Under the pieces are notes generated by a model. It searched no databases and was not told the DNA's origin. It worked only from the letters and a program-made list of their open reading frames with translations. DNA of 64,000 bases, from the NCBI RefSeq assembly GCF_024181585.1, contig NZ_CP054258.1:2666001-2730000 (forward strand). Direction: 5' to 3'. Below are positions 1-9,190 of the stretch, piece by piece; position 1 is the stretch's first letter, and every line of letters starts with the position of its first letter. The translations under genes and the position numbers were made by a program. This stretch comes from Treponema socranskii subsp. buccale. GTDB lineage: Bacteria > Spirochaetota > Spirochaetia > Treponematales > Treponemataceae.

Positions 1-1313
1 TTCACCATAAAAAAGCACGAGAGACCGACCGACATGACTTCCGCGATCGGAAAAGCAAGCCATACATCGTCGATATTGCGGGCGAGCGACAAAAGATAGG
101 CGGCAGGCAAAAGAACGAGGAGCTGACGCGCAAAAGAAACGAACATGCTGTACATCGCCGAGCTGAATGCTTGAAAGATCGACGACAGTGAAATCGCGAC
201 GGCAGCACCGACAAAGCTCGACGCGACGATGCGCATCGCGGGCACTCCGATCGCAAGCATCGCATCGGACGCTTGAAAGAGTTTCAGCAGCTGCACCGGA
301 AAGACTTCGAAAATAAGCGTACCGAAAGCCATAATGCCGACGGCGAGGAGTGTGCCGTTTTTGATTGTCTGCACGATACGCTTTTTGTGTTCCGCTCCGT
401 AGTTGTACGCGATGATCGGAACGATGCCGTTATTCAAACCGAAAACCGGCATAAAGATAAAGCTGTTCAGTTTAAAGTACACGCCGTACACCGCGATCGC
501 CGTCGACGAAAACGAGCCGAGAATGAGGTTCAAAAAATACGTCGTAACCGACGTGATCGAATTGAGCAGGATCGACGGCACGCCGACTTTATAAATCTGC
601 CGTATCACGAACGCGTCGGGACGGAAGCGCGACAAGCGGAATTGAATCTCCGTATTGATTTTCACGTTGAAAACGAACGACAGGCACATGCTGAGCCACT
701 GCCCGATAACCGTTGCGAGCGCAGCCCCCGTCATACCCATGCGCGGGAAGGGGCCGATGCCGAAGATGAGCAGCGGATCGAGGATGATATTCGTGAGTGC
801 GCCCGCCGTCTGCGAATACATCGTAAAAACCGTGCGCCCCGTCCCCTGCAAAAGGCGGTCAAGCATGATTGCGGAAAACATACCGAAAGAGCCGAGCACG
901 ACGACGTTCAAATACTCCATGCCGAAATCGATAATTTCGCTGTCAGCCGTTTGGCTTGTAAGATAAGGGTGCATGCAAAAGAGGCCGATAACGAAAAACG
1001 CGATAAAGCTGCACACGGCGAGAAAGAGTCCGTTTTCGGCAGTCGCATTTACTTCGTCCTGTTTTTTTTGTCCGAGACGCATCGAAAGGAGGGCATTGAC
1101 GCCGACCGCCGTTCCGACGCCGACTGAGATCATGAGTCCCTGAACGGGAAAAGCGAGCGATACCGCCGTGAGCGCATTTTCGTTTATCTGTGCGACGAAC
1201 ACGCTGTCGACGATATTGTAGAGCGCCTGCACGAACATCGAAAACATCATCGGAAGCGACATATTCAAGATGAGCTTGGTCACGGGCATCGTGCCCATTT
1301 TATTTTCCTGCAT
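1..1313 (-). CDS. MATE family multidrug/Na+ antiporter, 3' end outside window
   Basis: The reverse strand reads as one open frame from ATG at 1313 to the window edge. The protein begins MQENKMGTMPVTKLILNMSL and continues through repeated hydrophobic segments. The opening and the following MFVQALYNIVDSVFVA segment are typical of bacterial MATE exporters, which extrude drugs or metabolites in exchange for Na+ or H+ across the inner membrane. A second ATG at 1298 has an AGGA seven bases upstream and could be the true start, but homologues usually begin with the longer MQENKMG form. About 437 codons are visible of a usual 440-460, so little is missing. It is divergent from the small lipoprotein gene at 1508. 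Confidence 0.9.
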   Translation of the reverse strand, partial: MQENKMGTMPVTKLILNMSLPMMFSMFVQALYNIVDSVFVAQINENALTAVSLAFPVQGLMISVGVGTAVGVNALLSMRLGQKKQDEVNATAENGLFLAVCSFIAFFVIGLFCMHPYLTSQTADSEIIDFGMEYLNVVVLGSFGMFSAIMLDRLLQGTGRTVFTMYSQTAGALTNIILDPLLIFGIGPFPRMGMTGAALATVIGQWLSMCLSFVFNVKINTEIQFRLSRFRPDAFVIRQIYKVGVPSILLNSITSVTTYFLNLILGSFSSTAIAVYGVYFKLNSFIFMPVFGLNNGIVPIIAYNYGAEHKKRIVQTIKNGTLLAVGIMAFGTLIFEVFPVQLLKLFQASDAMLAIGVPAMRIVASSFVGAAVAISLSSIFQAFSSAMYSMFVSFARQLLVLLPAAYLLSLARNIDDVWLAFPIAEVMSVGLSCFFMV

Positions 1314-1507
1314 TTCTATGAGTGTATAGAGAACGGCGCGCTCTGTCAAATCGATTATCCGTCAAACCGATTATTAAAAATCGATTCCGGCGGCGGCAAT
1401 ATTATTTTAATAATGGTATTTTTTCACCGTAAAAAAAACCGCCGTTCAACCGAGATCATACGTTGATTGCGCGTACGAATCCGTGTTATGATAATACGGA
1501 GGCCGGC

Positions 1508-1708
1508 ATGATTATTAAAAAAATCGTTTTATCAATTTCGATATTGTGTATATGTATGTCCGCATTTCTGCCTGCGGCATGCACGGCGAAATCGTCGGAA
1601 AAAACCGCACAGGAAGCAACGGATGCCCTTGCCATGCCTTTCGCACCGATCGATTTCGATAAAGCCGAAAACGAGGGGCTGAAAAAAGAAGCGGAGACGG
1701 GGAAGTAA
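1508..1708 (+). CDS. small putative lipoprotein, 66 aa
   Basis: ATG at 1508 is preceded by GGAGG with five bases spacing, so this start is preferred over the in-frame codon at 1463. The N-terminus (MIIKKIVLSISILCICMSAF) is a signal peptide ending in a lipobox-like LPAAC, so the mature protein would be a tiny lipid-anchored peptide of about 40 mostly charged residues. I recognise no domain. It sits 204 bp upstream of the ytfQ-like gene on the same strand, which allows cotranscription, but nothing in the sequence shows a functional link. Confidence 0.6.
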   Translation: MIIKKIVLSISILCICMSAFLPAACTAKSSEKTAQEATDALAMPFAPIDFDKAENEGLKKEAETGK

Positions 1709-1912
1709 GAGCGGTAAATTATCTACCTTTTTTCGGAAAAAAACAAACGTTTCCGTCGGCGCAACACCGCCGTAAATGCAATCGCACAGATACCGCCCTC
1801 CGTTCAAAAAAACTTAAACCGAAATCGATAAAATTATTTATGTACTTTTTTAAAATACCGCCGTACAATCGATTTATCGGTTCTTATAGAAAAGTTTTAT
1901 AGGAGGAACTTT

Positions 1913-2881
1913 ATGAAATTGATTAAAACGATAAGCTGCATCGTAGCGGCAAGCATCTGCATGGCGGGCGCGTTTGCAGCCGGACCTAAGGGCGTCATCA
2001 CGGTCGGTTATGCGCAGGTCGGCGCCGAATCGGATTGGCGGATGGCGAACACGGAATCTTTTAAAAGCACGTTCACCAAAGCGAACGGCTATAAACTGAT
2101 CTTCGACGATGCACAGCAAAAACAGGAAAATCAAATCAAAGCGATCCGCAATTTTATCCAACAGGATGTCGATTATATCGTCGTCGCTCCCGTCGTTGAA
2201 ACGGGATGGGAAACGGTTCTCAACGAAGCCAAGCGCGCAGGCATCCCCGTTTTGCTTTCCGACCGCTTAATGAAAGTTTCCGATAACAGCTTGTACGTCT
2301 GCTGGGTCGGCGGAAATTTCGTCAAAGAAGGAAACGATGCGGTCACGTGGCTCAACGGATATTTGAAAAAAATCGGCCGTGATAAAGAAGATTTGAATGT
2401 CGTCCTCATTCAGGGAACGATCGGTTCTTCCGCACAGGTCGGACGCACGCAGGGCATCACCGAAGGGCTCGCGAAAAATCCCAAATATCATCTGCTTGCA
2501 AAACAATCCGGCGAATTCACGCAGGCCAAGGGACAGGAAGTGATGGAATCGTTCTTAAAAGCGTATCCGAAAATCGACGTCGTATTCTGTGAAAACGACA
2601 ACGAAGCGTTCGGCGCAATCGATGCCATCAAAGCCGCCGGCAAACGCCCGGGCAAAGACATCATCATCATTTCGTTTGACGCCGTTCACGAAGCGTTTAA
2701 TAAAATGATCGCAGGAGAGCTCAACTGCGCGGTCGAATGCAATCCGCTTCACGGACCGCGTATCGCCGAAATCATTCAAAAACTTGAAAAGGGTAAAAAG
2801 GTTGAAAAGATTCAGTACGTCGTCGAAGGCGTGTTCGATCAGACAAATGCTGCAAAAGAATTACCGAACCGCAAATATTAA
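1913..2881 (+). CDS. ytfQ: YtfQ-like periplasmic sugar-binding protein
   Basis: 322 aa with a cleavable signal peptide (MKLIKTISCIVAASICMAGAF AA). The mature start VITVGYAQVGAESDWR, the DAQQKQENQIKAIRNFI segment and VVAPVVETGWETVL closely resemble E. coli YtfQ, the galactofuranose-binding component of an ABC importer. It is a type I periplasmic binding protein that would capture a sugar and deliver it to the permeases encoded just downstream. The start has a strong TAGGAGGA site. No lipobox is evident, in contrast to the second binding protein at 6739. The ligand is inferred only from resemblance to YtfQ; another pentose or furanose is possible. Confidence 0.9.
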   Translation: MKLIKTISCIVAASICMAGAFAAGPKGVITVGYAQVGAESDWRMANTESFKSTFTKANGYKLIFDDAQQKQENQIKAIRNFIQQDVDYIVVAPVVETGWETVLNEAKRAGIPVLLSDRLMKVSDNSLYVCWVGGNFVKEGNDAVTWLNGYLKKIGRDKEDLNVVLIQGTIGSSAQVGRTQGITEGLAKNPKYHLLAKQSGEFTQAKGQEVMESFLKAYPKIDVVFCENDNEAFGAIDAIKAAGKRPGKDIIIISFDAVHEAFNKMIAGELNCAVECNPLHGPRIAEIIQKLEKGKKVEKIQYVVEGVFDQTNAAKELPNRKY

Positions 2882-2903
2882 TTGCACAATATATTAATAA
2901 ATT

Positions 2904-2937
2904 TGCCGGAACGCCGAAACTCTGCGCGTCTCCGGCA
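2904..2937 (+). terminator. intercistronic hairpin between binding protein and ATPase genes
   Basis: TGCCGGA at 2904-2910 pairs with TCCGGCA at 2931-2937 around a 20-base loop, 22 bp after the ytfQ stop. There is only a short T run after it. Such hairpins commonly protect the binding-protein mRNA or partially terminate, giving more binding protein than permease. Confidence 0.5.
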
Positions 2938-3015
2938 TTTTCAATTAGTCGAAATTTCGAAAAAATCGCTAAAGACGAGTTTTTCGAGATGTCTTATCGC
3001 AACAGCGGAGGAACT

Positions 3016-4545
3016 ATGAACGGCGATGTTATGCTTTCTATGAAAAATATTTCCATAACATTTCCGGGCGTAAAAGCGCTTCAGCATGTCGATTTCACGC
3101 TGCGCCGCGGAGAAATACACGCGCTGATGGGAGAAAACGGCGCCGGAAAAAGTACGCTTATCAAAGTTCTCACCGGAGTACATACGCGGGACGAAGGGAC
3201 GATACTGCTAGACGGCAAAGAAATCGACAACCGTTCGCCCGAAGAAGCGCTACAAAACGGCATCAGTACCGTATATCAGGAAGTAAATCTTTGTCCGAAT
3301 CTTTCCGTTGCCGAAAATATTTTCGTCGGACATCAGCCGAAAAAACATTTTGCCATCGATTGGAAAAAGATGAACGAGACGGCAAAAGAAATTCTCGGTA
3401 ATGTCGGACTTTCGCATATCGATGTAACGCGCGCGCTCGGCAAATACTCCGTTGCGATCCAGCAGATGATCGCCATCGCGCGCGCGGTCAACTTCAACTG
3501 CAAAGTGCTCATCCTCGACGAGCCGACGAGTTCGCTCGACGACCGTGAAGTCGCAAATCTCTTTGCGGTTATGAAAAAATTAAAATCGCAGGGAACGGGT
3601 ATCGTGTTCGTTACGCACTTTCTCGAACAAGTATACGAAGTGTGCGACAGAATTACCGTGCTTCGCAACGGAGAGCTCGAAGGCGAATTTCCTATCGGCG
3701 AACTGCCGCGTGTCAAACTCGTTGCAACGATGCTCGGCCACGAATTCGACGAGCTCGCGTCCATCCGCAGCAATACGCAGGGCAGCGATCGTTCCGATCA
3801 CGCAGCGGAAGTCGTTCGTGCGGTCGGACTTTCTCACACGGGTACGATAAAGCCGTTCGATATCGCAATCAAGCAGGGTGAAGTCGTCGGGCTGACGGGA
3901 TTGCTCGGCTCCGGCCGCTCGGAGCTTGCGCGCACCCTGTACGGTGCGGACAAAGTCGATACCGGTACGCTGTTTTTCAAAAACGAAAAACTGAAAGCGT
4001 CGGAACCGATCGACTCCATGCGCGCGGGAATGGCGTTTTTGCCGGAAGACCGCAAAGATGAAAGCATCATCGCCGATCTGTCGGTGCGAGAAAATTTAAT
4101 AATCGCGCTGCAGGCTAAAACCGGCGTTTTCAAACTGCTGCCGGCGGCGAAGCAAAACGAACTTGCCGAACGGTACATCAAAGCGCTCAATATTAAAACG
4201 CCGTCACCGGAAACGCTCGTTCGTCAGCTGTCGGGCGGAAATCAGCAAAAAGTGATCATCGGGCGATGGCTTATAACGCATCCCGATTTTTTGATTCTCG
4301 ACGAACCGACGCGCGGCATCGATGTCGGAACAAAAACGGAAATTCAAAAACTTATCGTTCAGCTTGCAGGGCAAGGCATGACTATTATGTTTATCAGTTC
4401 CGAAATCGACGAAATGCTCCGTACGGTGAACCGTCTGTGTGTACTTCGCGACGGAAAAAAAGTCGGCGAACTCGAAAACGACGACCTCACGCAGCACGAC
4501 GTTATGGCGGCGATAGCCGGAGGAGAAAACAATGGCAACGAATAA
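3016..4545 (+). CDS. ytfR: sugar ABC transporter ATPase, two ATP-binding domains
   Basis: 509 aa from ATG 3016, which has GGAGG four bases upstream; the in-frame codon at 2989 has no such site. Two nucleotide-binding domains lie in tandem. The first has Walker A GENGAGKST (about residue 40) and Walker B VLILDEPTSSLD. The second has the degenerate P-loop GLLGSGRSE typical of sugar importers, with signature LSGGNQQK and Walker B FLILDEPTRGID. This is the RbsA/MglA/YtfR class that energises monosaccharide uptake. It overlaps the next gene by 14 bp, so translation is probably coupled. Domain order and motifs are complete. Confidence 0.95.
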   Translation: MNGDVMLSMKNISITFPGVKALQHVDFTLRRGEIHALMGENGAGKSTLIKVLTGVHTRDEGTILLDGKEIDNRSPEEALQNGISTVYQEVNLCPNLSVAENIFVGHQPKKHFAIDWKKMNETAKEILGNVGLSHIDVTRALGKYSVAIQQMIAIARAVNFNCKVLILDEPTSSLDDREVANLFAVMKKLKSQGTGIVFVTHFLEQVYEVCDRITVLRNGELEGEFPIGELPRVKLVATMLGHEFDELASIRSNTQGSDRSDHAAEVVRAVGLSHTGTIKPFDIAIKQGEVVGLTGLLGSGRSELARTLYGADKVDTGTLFFKNEKLKASEPIDSMRAGMAFLPEDRKDESIIADLSVRENLIIALQAKTGVFKLLPAAKQNELAERYIKALNIKTPSPETLVRQLSGGNQQKVIIGRWLITHPDFLILDEPTRGIDVGTKTEIQKLIVQLAGQGMTIMFISSEIDEMLRTVNRLCVLRDGKKVGELENDDLTQHDVMAAIAGGENNGNE

Positions 4546-5620
4546 ATCGCTGCGGCAATCGTTAGCGCGCAATCCTCTGCTGCTGCCGGTCGCCGCGCTT
4601 ATCATCATGCTTTGCGTAAACGTAATCATTACGCCGTCGTTTTTTAAAATATCCATTCAAAACGGTGTGCTGTACGGCTATACGATCGACATTTTAAACC
4701 GTGCGTGCGAATTGGTCATTTTGTCGATCGGCATGACGCTCGCCGTCGCTTCTTCACGCGGTACGGATATCTCCGTAGGTGCGGTCGAAGCGGTCGCGGC
4801 CGCAGTCTGCGTCCGCCTGCTCGGTTCAAGCTACGACGCGTATGCCGTCCCTTTCGCATTCGCGGCGGTGATATGTCTGATTGCAGGCGTCGCGTGCGGC
4901 GCGTTCAACGGGTTTCTCGTGGCTCGCCTTCGTATACAACCGATGATCGCCACACTTATCCTGTTTACCGCAGGGCGCGGCATCGCGCAGTTGTTGAGCG
5001 CGCGGGAGATCAACGGCGTCATGGTGCCCGGTCAAATTCTCTACGTGCGTATGGAATCGTTTAAATACATCGGAGGTTTTATTCCGGGCGTCGTCATTCC
5101 CACGCCCGTTTTTATCGCCGCCGCTTTCGTCATCGCGACGACGCTGCTGCTCAGAAAAACCGCGCTCGGCATGTATATTGAAACGGTCGGCATAAATCCG
5201 AAAGCGGGCCGGCTCGTCGGCATCAATTCGACGCTCGTCATCTTTTTTTGCTATGTGTTTTGCGGACTCGCATCGGGGCTCGCAGGCCTCATCTCGTCGA
5301 GCCGTATCTATTCGAGCGATGCAAACAATATCGGACTCTACATGGAGCTCGATGCGATCCTCGCGGTAGCCCTCGGCGGCAACAGTCTCGGCGGCGGTAA
5401 ATTCAATCTTGCCGGTTCCGTTATCGGCGCGATTACGATTCAAGCGCTCACGACGGGACTCTATGCCGTGGGCGTTTCGGCGGATCAGCTTCCCGTATAT
5501 AAAGCGATCGTCGTCGTTCTCATCGTGACGCTGCAGTCGGAGGAGTTCAAACGGATCCGTGCGGTGTATAAGCTGAAGCGCAGACATGCCCGCAGCGCAA
5601 CGATGGAGGCATCACAATGA
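4532..5620 (+). CDS. ytfT: sugar ABC transporter permease (YtfT-like)
   Basis: 362 aa, largely hydrophobic, with the conserved RGTDISVGAVEAVAAAVC segment (about residues 78-95) and LDAILAVALGGNSLGGG near the C-terminus, both hallmarks of the branched/ribose-type BPD_transp_2 permeases. It should form the membrane channel with the YjfF-like protein, with which it overlaps by four bases (ATGA). The start lies within the ATPase gene and is preceded by GGAGG (CCGGAGGAGAAAACA). Position in the cluster and length match YtfT of the galactofuranose importer. Confidence 0.92.
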   Translation: MATNKSLRQSLARNPLLLPVAALIIMLCVNVIITPSFFKISIQNGVLYGYTIDILNRACELVILSIGMTLAVASSRGTDISVGAVEAVAAAVCVRLLGSSYDAYAVPFAFAAVICLIAGVACGAFNGFLVARLRIQPMIATLILFTAGRGIAQLLSAREINGVMVPGQILYVRMESFKYIGGFIPGVVIPTPVFIAAAFVIATTLLLRKTALGMYIETVGINPKAGRLVGINSTLVIFFCYVFCGLASGLAGLISSSRIYSSDANNIGLYMELDAILAVALGGNSLGGGKFNLAGSVIGAITIQALTTGLYAVGVSADQLPVYKAIVVVLIVTLQSEEFKRIRAVYKLKRRHARSATMEASQ

Positions 5621-6648
5621 AAACTCAGCTGTTCAAACGAAAACTCGACGGCAGCAATTTTTTACTTTTCGTCACGATCGTTCTGTTCGTCATAATGTAT
5701 ATCGCAGGCTGCATCATCTTTGCCGATGCGGGTTTCGGTAAATTTCAAACGTTTTGCAATATGCTTATCGACAATGCAGGATTGATAATCGCCGCTTCAG
5801 GTATGACGATCATCATGATCACCGGCGGCATCGATATTTCCATCGGTTCGGTCGTCGGTCTTGTGTGTATGATGCTCGCGTATTCCATGCAAAACATGGG
5901 GATGAATGCGTGGGCTGCGATTTTTTTCGTACTGCTGTTCGGTGTCGCATTCGGAGCGGTTCAGGGATTTCTCGTCGCCTATATGAAGCTGCAGCCCTTT
6001 ATCATCACGCTCGCGGGAATGTTTTTTTGCCGCGGACTGACGGCGATCATCAGCGTCAACCAAATCGCCATCACCGAAAACCGAACCTTTCTCGCCATCG
6101 CGAATAAAGATATCCGTCTGCTTATCGGCGCGACGGTAAACAGACGCGGTGTAAAGATGTATCCGTTTATCCATCCGAGCGTTATCATCGCGCTCGCCGC
6201 AATGGCCGTTATCTGGTACGTTTGCAAGTATACGAAATTCGGACGCAATCTTTTTGCGGTCGGCGGCAACGAACAGTCGGCTCTGCTCATGGGTATCAAT
6301 GTGCGCAAAACGAAATTCCTCGCGTATATGCTCAACGGATTCCTCGCCTCTCTTGCGGGATTCGTCTTTTGTCTCAACACGACGAGCGGTTTCGTCGAAC
6401 AGGCGCGCGGCTTTGAAATGGATGCCATCGCATCGGCGGTTATCGGCGGTACGATGCTTACCGGCGGCGTCGGCACCGTTGTCGGAACCTTTTTCGGCGT
6501 GCTCATCAAAGCGACGATCGAAACCTATATCCGGTGCAACGGAACGCTTTCGTCGTGGTGGAATAAAATCGTGCTGTCCGCACTGCTCTGTTTTTTCATC
6601 GTGTTGCAGAGCGTATTTATCATGATGAAAAATCAAAAGCGGCAGTAA
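5617..6648 (+). CDS. yjfF: sugar ABC transporter permease (YjfF-like)
   Basis: 343 aa integral membrane protein with MIITGGIDISIGSVVGL-type signature and the C-terminal FEMDAIASAVIGGTMLTGG motif of the BPD_transp_2 family. It is the second channel subunit, forming a heterodimer with the YtfT-like protein. It ends seven codons after a conserved hydrophobic helix, close to the usual family length. The next gene begins 90 bp later, so the whole group from 1913 is probably one transcriptional unit. Confidence 0.92.
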   Translation: MKTQLFKRKLDGSNFLLFVTIVLFVIMYIAGCIIFADAGFGKFQTFCNMLIDNAGLIIAASGMTIIMITGGIDISIGSVVGLVCMMLAYSMQNMGMNAWAAIFFVLLFGVAFGAVQGFLVAYMKLQPFIITLAGMFFCRGLTAIISVNQIAITENRTFLAIANKDIRLLIGATVNRRGVKMYPFIHPSVIIALAAMAVIWYVCKYTKFGRNLFAVGGNEQSALLMGINVRKTKFLAYMLNGFLASLAGFVFCLNTTSGFVEQARGFEMDAIASAVIGGTMLTGGVGTVVGTFFGVLIKATIETYIRCNGTLSSWWNKIVLSALLCFFIVLQSVFIMMKNQKRQ

Positions 6649-6738
6649 GTGTAAATGCGCGCATCGGCGCGTTCGGTATGTCCGCATCGTTTGTATTTGC
6701 AGCCGTTACGGTGTATAATGCGCTATACGGAAAGTATT

Positions 6739-7725
6739 ATGCGTAACATAAGCCTTTGTATCGGAGCCGCGTTTTTGTGTGCGCTCTCCGGCTGTACAAA
6801 AAAAGCAAACGAAGAGCGGGCGCAAAGCAGTATCATACTCGGATTTTCGCAGATCGGCGCGGAAAGCGCATGGCGCACGTTCAATACAAAATCGATGCGC
6901 CTTGCCGCCGAGCGCTCAGGTATCCGGCTCCTGTATGAAAATGCCGAACAAAAGCAGGAAAATCAAATCAAAGCGATCCGTTCGTTTATAGTTTATCAAG
7001 TCGATGTCATCGTTTTCGTTCCGATCGTGCAGGACGGGTGGGACAATGTATTGCGCGAAGCGAAAGACGCGGGAATTCCCGTCATCGTGTACGACAGAAA
7101 GCTCACCGTGTCGAACGAAGATCTCTATGCCGGATACATCGGAACGGACAGCGTCGAAGAAGGGCGCGCCGCCGCGCGTTTTTTGCTCGGTAAATTTAAA
7201 AACAAGGGCGGCCCGTTCAATATCCTCGAAATACGCGGTACCGACGGGTCATCCGCATCGGACGGCCGCTCAAGCGGCTTTCGGGAAGTGCTCGGGGACG
7301 ATGACCGCTTTTCGATCGTATACAGCGAAAGCGGAGACTTTATCCGGTCGCGGGGAAAAGAGATCGCAAAGACGATTTTAGCGGCGAACGGCTCCCTTTC
7401 AATAGACGGAAAGCCGATCGATATAATCGTCTCCAACAACGACGGGATGACGCTCGGTTTTTTGGACGTGCTCCGCGAACACGGAATCCGAACGGGAAAG
7501 GACATCGTCGTCGTAAGCTACGACGCGGAACAGGAAGCGCTCGATAGGCTGAGGGCGGGAGAGATCAACTGTGTCGTCGAATGCAATCCCGACAGCGGTG
7601 AGCGTGTTATGGAACTCGTCAAACTTTTGGCGGCGGGAAAATCCATTCCGCGTCGTACCGATATACCCGAGCGGGTGTTTACTGAAAACGACAATCTCGA
7701 TGATGTGCCGCCACGAGGTTATTGA
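6739..7725 (+). CDS. sugar-binding lipoprotein, probable sensor partner of the adjacent kinase
   Basis: 328 aa from ATG 6739, chosen because GGAAAG lies five bases upstream and because the protein then begins with a lipoprotein signal (MRNISLCIGAAFLCALSGC). The mature part parallels the YtfQ-like protein: LGFSQIGAESAWRTFNTKS, NAEQKQENQIKAIRSFI and FVPIVQDGWDNVLREAKDAG. It is therefore a paralogous binding protein, but membrane-tethered and placed ten bases ahead of a LytS/YesM-type kinase and a YesN-type regulator. By analogy with the XylFII-LytS-YesN xylose sensor of clostridia it more likely senses extracellular sugar than feeds the permease. That role is inferred from order and anchoring. 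Confidence 0.85.
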   Translation: MRNISLCIGAAFLCALSGCTKKANEERAQSSIILGFSQIGAESAWRTFNTKSMRLAAERSGIRLLYENAEQKQENQIKAIRSFIVYQVDVIVFVPIVQDGWDNVLREAKDAGIPVIVYDRKLTVSNEDLYAGYIGTDSVEEGRAAARFLLGKFKNKGGPFNILEIRGTDGSSASDGRSSGFREVLGDDDRFSIVYSESGDFIRSRGKEIAKTILAANGSLSIDGKPIDIIVSNNDGMTLGFLDVLREHGIRTGKDIVVVSYDAEQEALDRLRAGEINCVVECNPDSGERVMELVKLLAAGKSIPRRTDIPERVFTENDNLDDVPPRGY

Positions 7726-7734
7726 TATACGATC

Positions 7735-9189
7735 ATGCAAAAAACGAACAGCATAAAAAAGCACTTGAGCTTTTCCTATATCTTCATCATCGTCCTCATG
7801 ATCATACCGACGGCTTATTCCATAATTGCGCAGCGCATGTACACGCTGCAGTACGATAAAATCATTACCAACGTGAGCCGTGCGAACAGGCTGAGCCAAA
7901 TCGTCAAAACCGAAATTTCCGACGAAATATGGAACATCGTTGCGGGAAAAGTCGATTTTGCCGAAGGACGGCAATACGTCATACTCGAACGCATACGGTC
8001 GGGCATCGCCGAGATCGCGCGCTCGACGATACGCGATGACAACCGGCAGCTGCTTGTCGTCGTTTCGCGGGCGGAAAAAACGCTTGAAAATTACGTCGAT
8101 ATGCTCGGCAGGCAAATAGACTCGGGCACAACGGTCGCCGAAAACGAAAAGACGATGGATGAAATACGCGGCGTATCATCGCTCATCTACGACATTTTGC
8201 AGGATTACATCGTCGCGGAAATCGAATCGTCGACGAATACGAACGAAAGTTTAAAACACTCGTCGATCACGCTTATGTATATACAGATCGGCATCATAAT
8301 AATTATTATTATGATTTCCGTGTACGCGTTCACTTCGGTATCGGAAAACATACGGCGTCCGATCCACGACATGGAAATACTGTCGTCGCGCATCGCGAAC
8401 GGAGACTTGAGCGCGCGTGCGGAAAAGCCCTATGTAGAAGAGCTCGACAACCTTGCGCTCAATCTTAACATTATGGCGGGAAAGATAACCGACCTCATCG
8501 ATGAAAATATTAAAGAGCAGCAAAATCTGCAAAAGGCGGAAATGAAAACGCTGCAGGCGCAGATTACACCGCACTTTTTATACAATACATTCGATACGAT
8601 TATCTGGCTCGCCGAATCGGAAAAAAAAGACGCCGTCATAAAAATAACGCGCGCGTTTTCCGATTTTTTTCGCATTTCGCTGAGCAAGGGACACGAGTGG
8701 ATAACGATCGCGCAGGAACTCGATCACGTGCGGAATTACCTGACGATCCAGCGTATCCGCTATGCCGACATCCTCGACTATACGCTCGATGCCGACGAAG
8801 GGATCGGCGACATCCCCGTCCTTAAATTGGTTTTGCAGCCGCTCGTCGAAAACGCGATCTATCACGGTATCAAAAATAAACGAGGGCGGGGGATTATCTC
8901 GGTAACGGCAAAAAAAACTGCGGCAGCGGACGGCGGCGATACGCGCATACGATTTACCGTCGAAGATAACGGCATAGGATTTACGGAAGAGCGGCTTAAA
9001 ATCATCCGCGATGAGTTGCTGCAAACGTCTCCTGCGGAAAACCTGCACACATACGGTCTGTACAATGTGAACAAGCGCCTCAATCTGTATTACGATACGT
9101 CGGTGTCGCTTTCGATAACGAGCGAACGAGGCAAAGGGACGCGCGTTTCGTTTACGGTGCCCGTCGAAACGTACGGGAGCGGGGGATAA
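7735..9189 (+). CDS. sensor histidine kinase, LytS/YesM (His_kinase) type
   Basis: 484 aa. An N-terminal membrane helix (about residues 11-30) and a second around 178-198 bracket an extracytoplasmic helical region of about 145 residues, followed by a HAMP-like linker (SENIRRPIHDMEILSSRI). The phospho-acceptor box AQITPHFLYNTFDTI is the His_kinase type, with VENAIYHGIKNKRG and VEDNGIGF as the N and G boxes of the ATPase domain. The extracellular region is too small for direct sugar binding, which fits signalling through the neighbouring lipoprotein. The response regulator gene follows after one base. Confidence 0.92.
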   Translation: MQKTNSIKKHLSFSYIFIIVLMIIPTAYSIIAQRMYTLQYDKIITNVSRANRLSQIVKTEISDEIWNIVAGKVDFAEGRQYVILERIRSGIAEIARSTIRDDNRQLLVVVSRAEKTLENYVDMLGRQIDSGTTVAENEKTMDEIRGVSSLIYDILQDYIVAEIESSTNTNESLKHSSITLMYIQIGIIIIIIMISVYAFTSVSENIRRPIHDMEILSSRIANGDLSARAEKPYVEELDNLALNLNIMAGKITDLIDENIKEQQNLQKAEMKTLQAQITPHFLYNTFDTIIWLAESEKKDAVIKITRAFSDFFRISLSKGHEWITIAQELDHVRNYLTIQRIRYADILDYTLDADEGIGDIPVLKLVLQPLVENAIYHGIKNKRGRGIISVTAKKTAAADGGDTRIRFTVEDNGIGFTEERLKIIRDELLQTSPAENLHTYGLYNVNKRLNLYYDTSVSLSITSERGKGTRVSFTVPVETYGSGG

Positions 9190-9190
9190 T

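Noticed and set aside
273-1127. Long plus-strand open frames opposite the MATE gene
   Set aside because: Composition (Arg/His/Asp-rich, no domain) is that of an antisense shadow; the minus strand encodes a clear MATE protein.
1841-1869. Promoter for the ytfQ operon around TACAAT at 1864
   Set aside because: No acceptable -35 at the right distance; activator-dependent initiation is possible but not supported enough to annotate.
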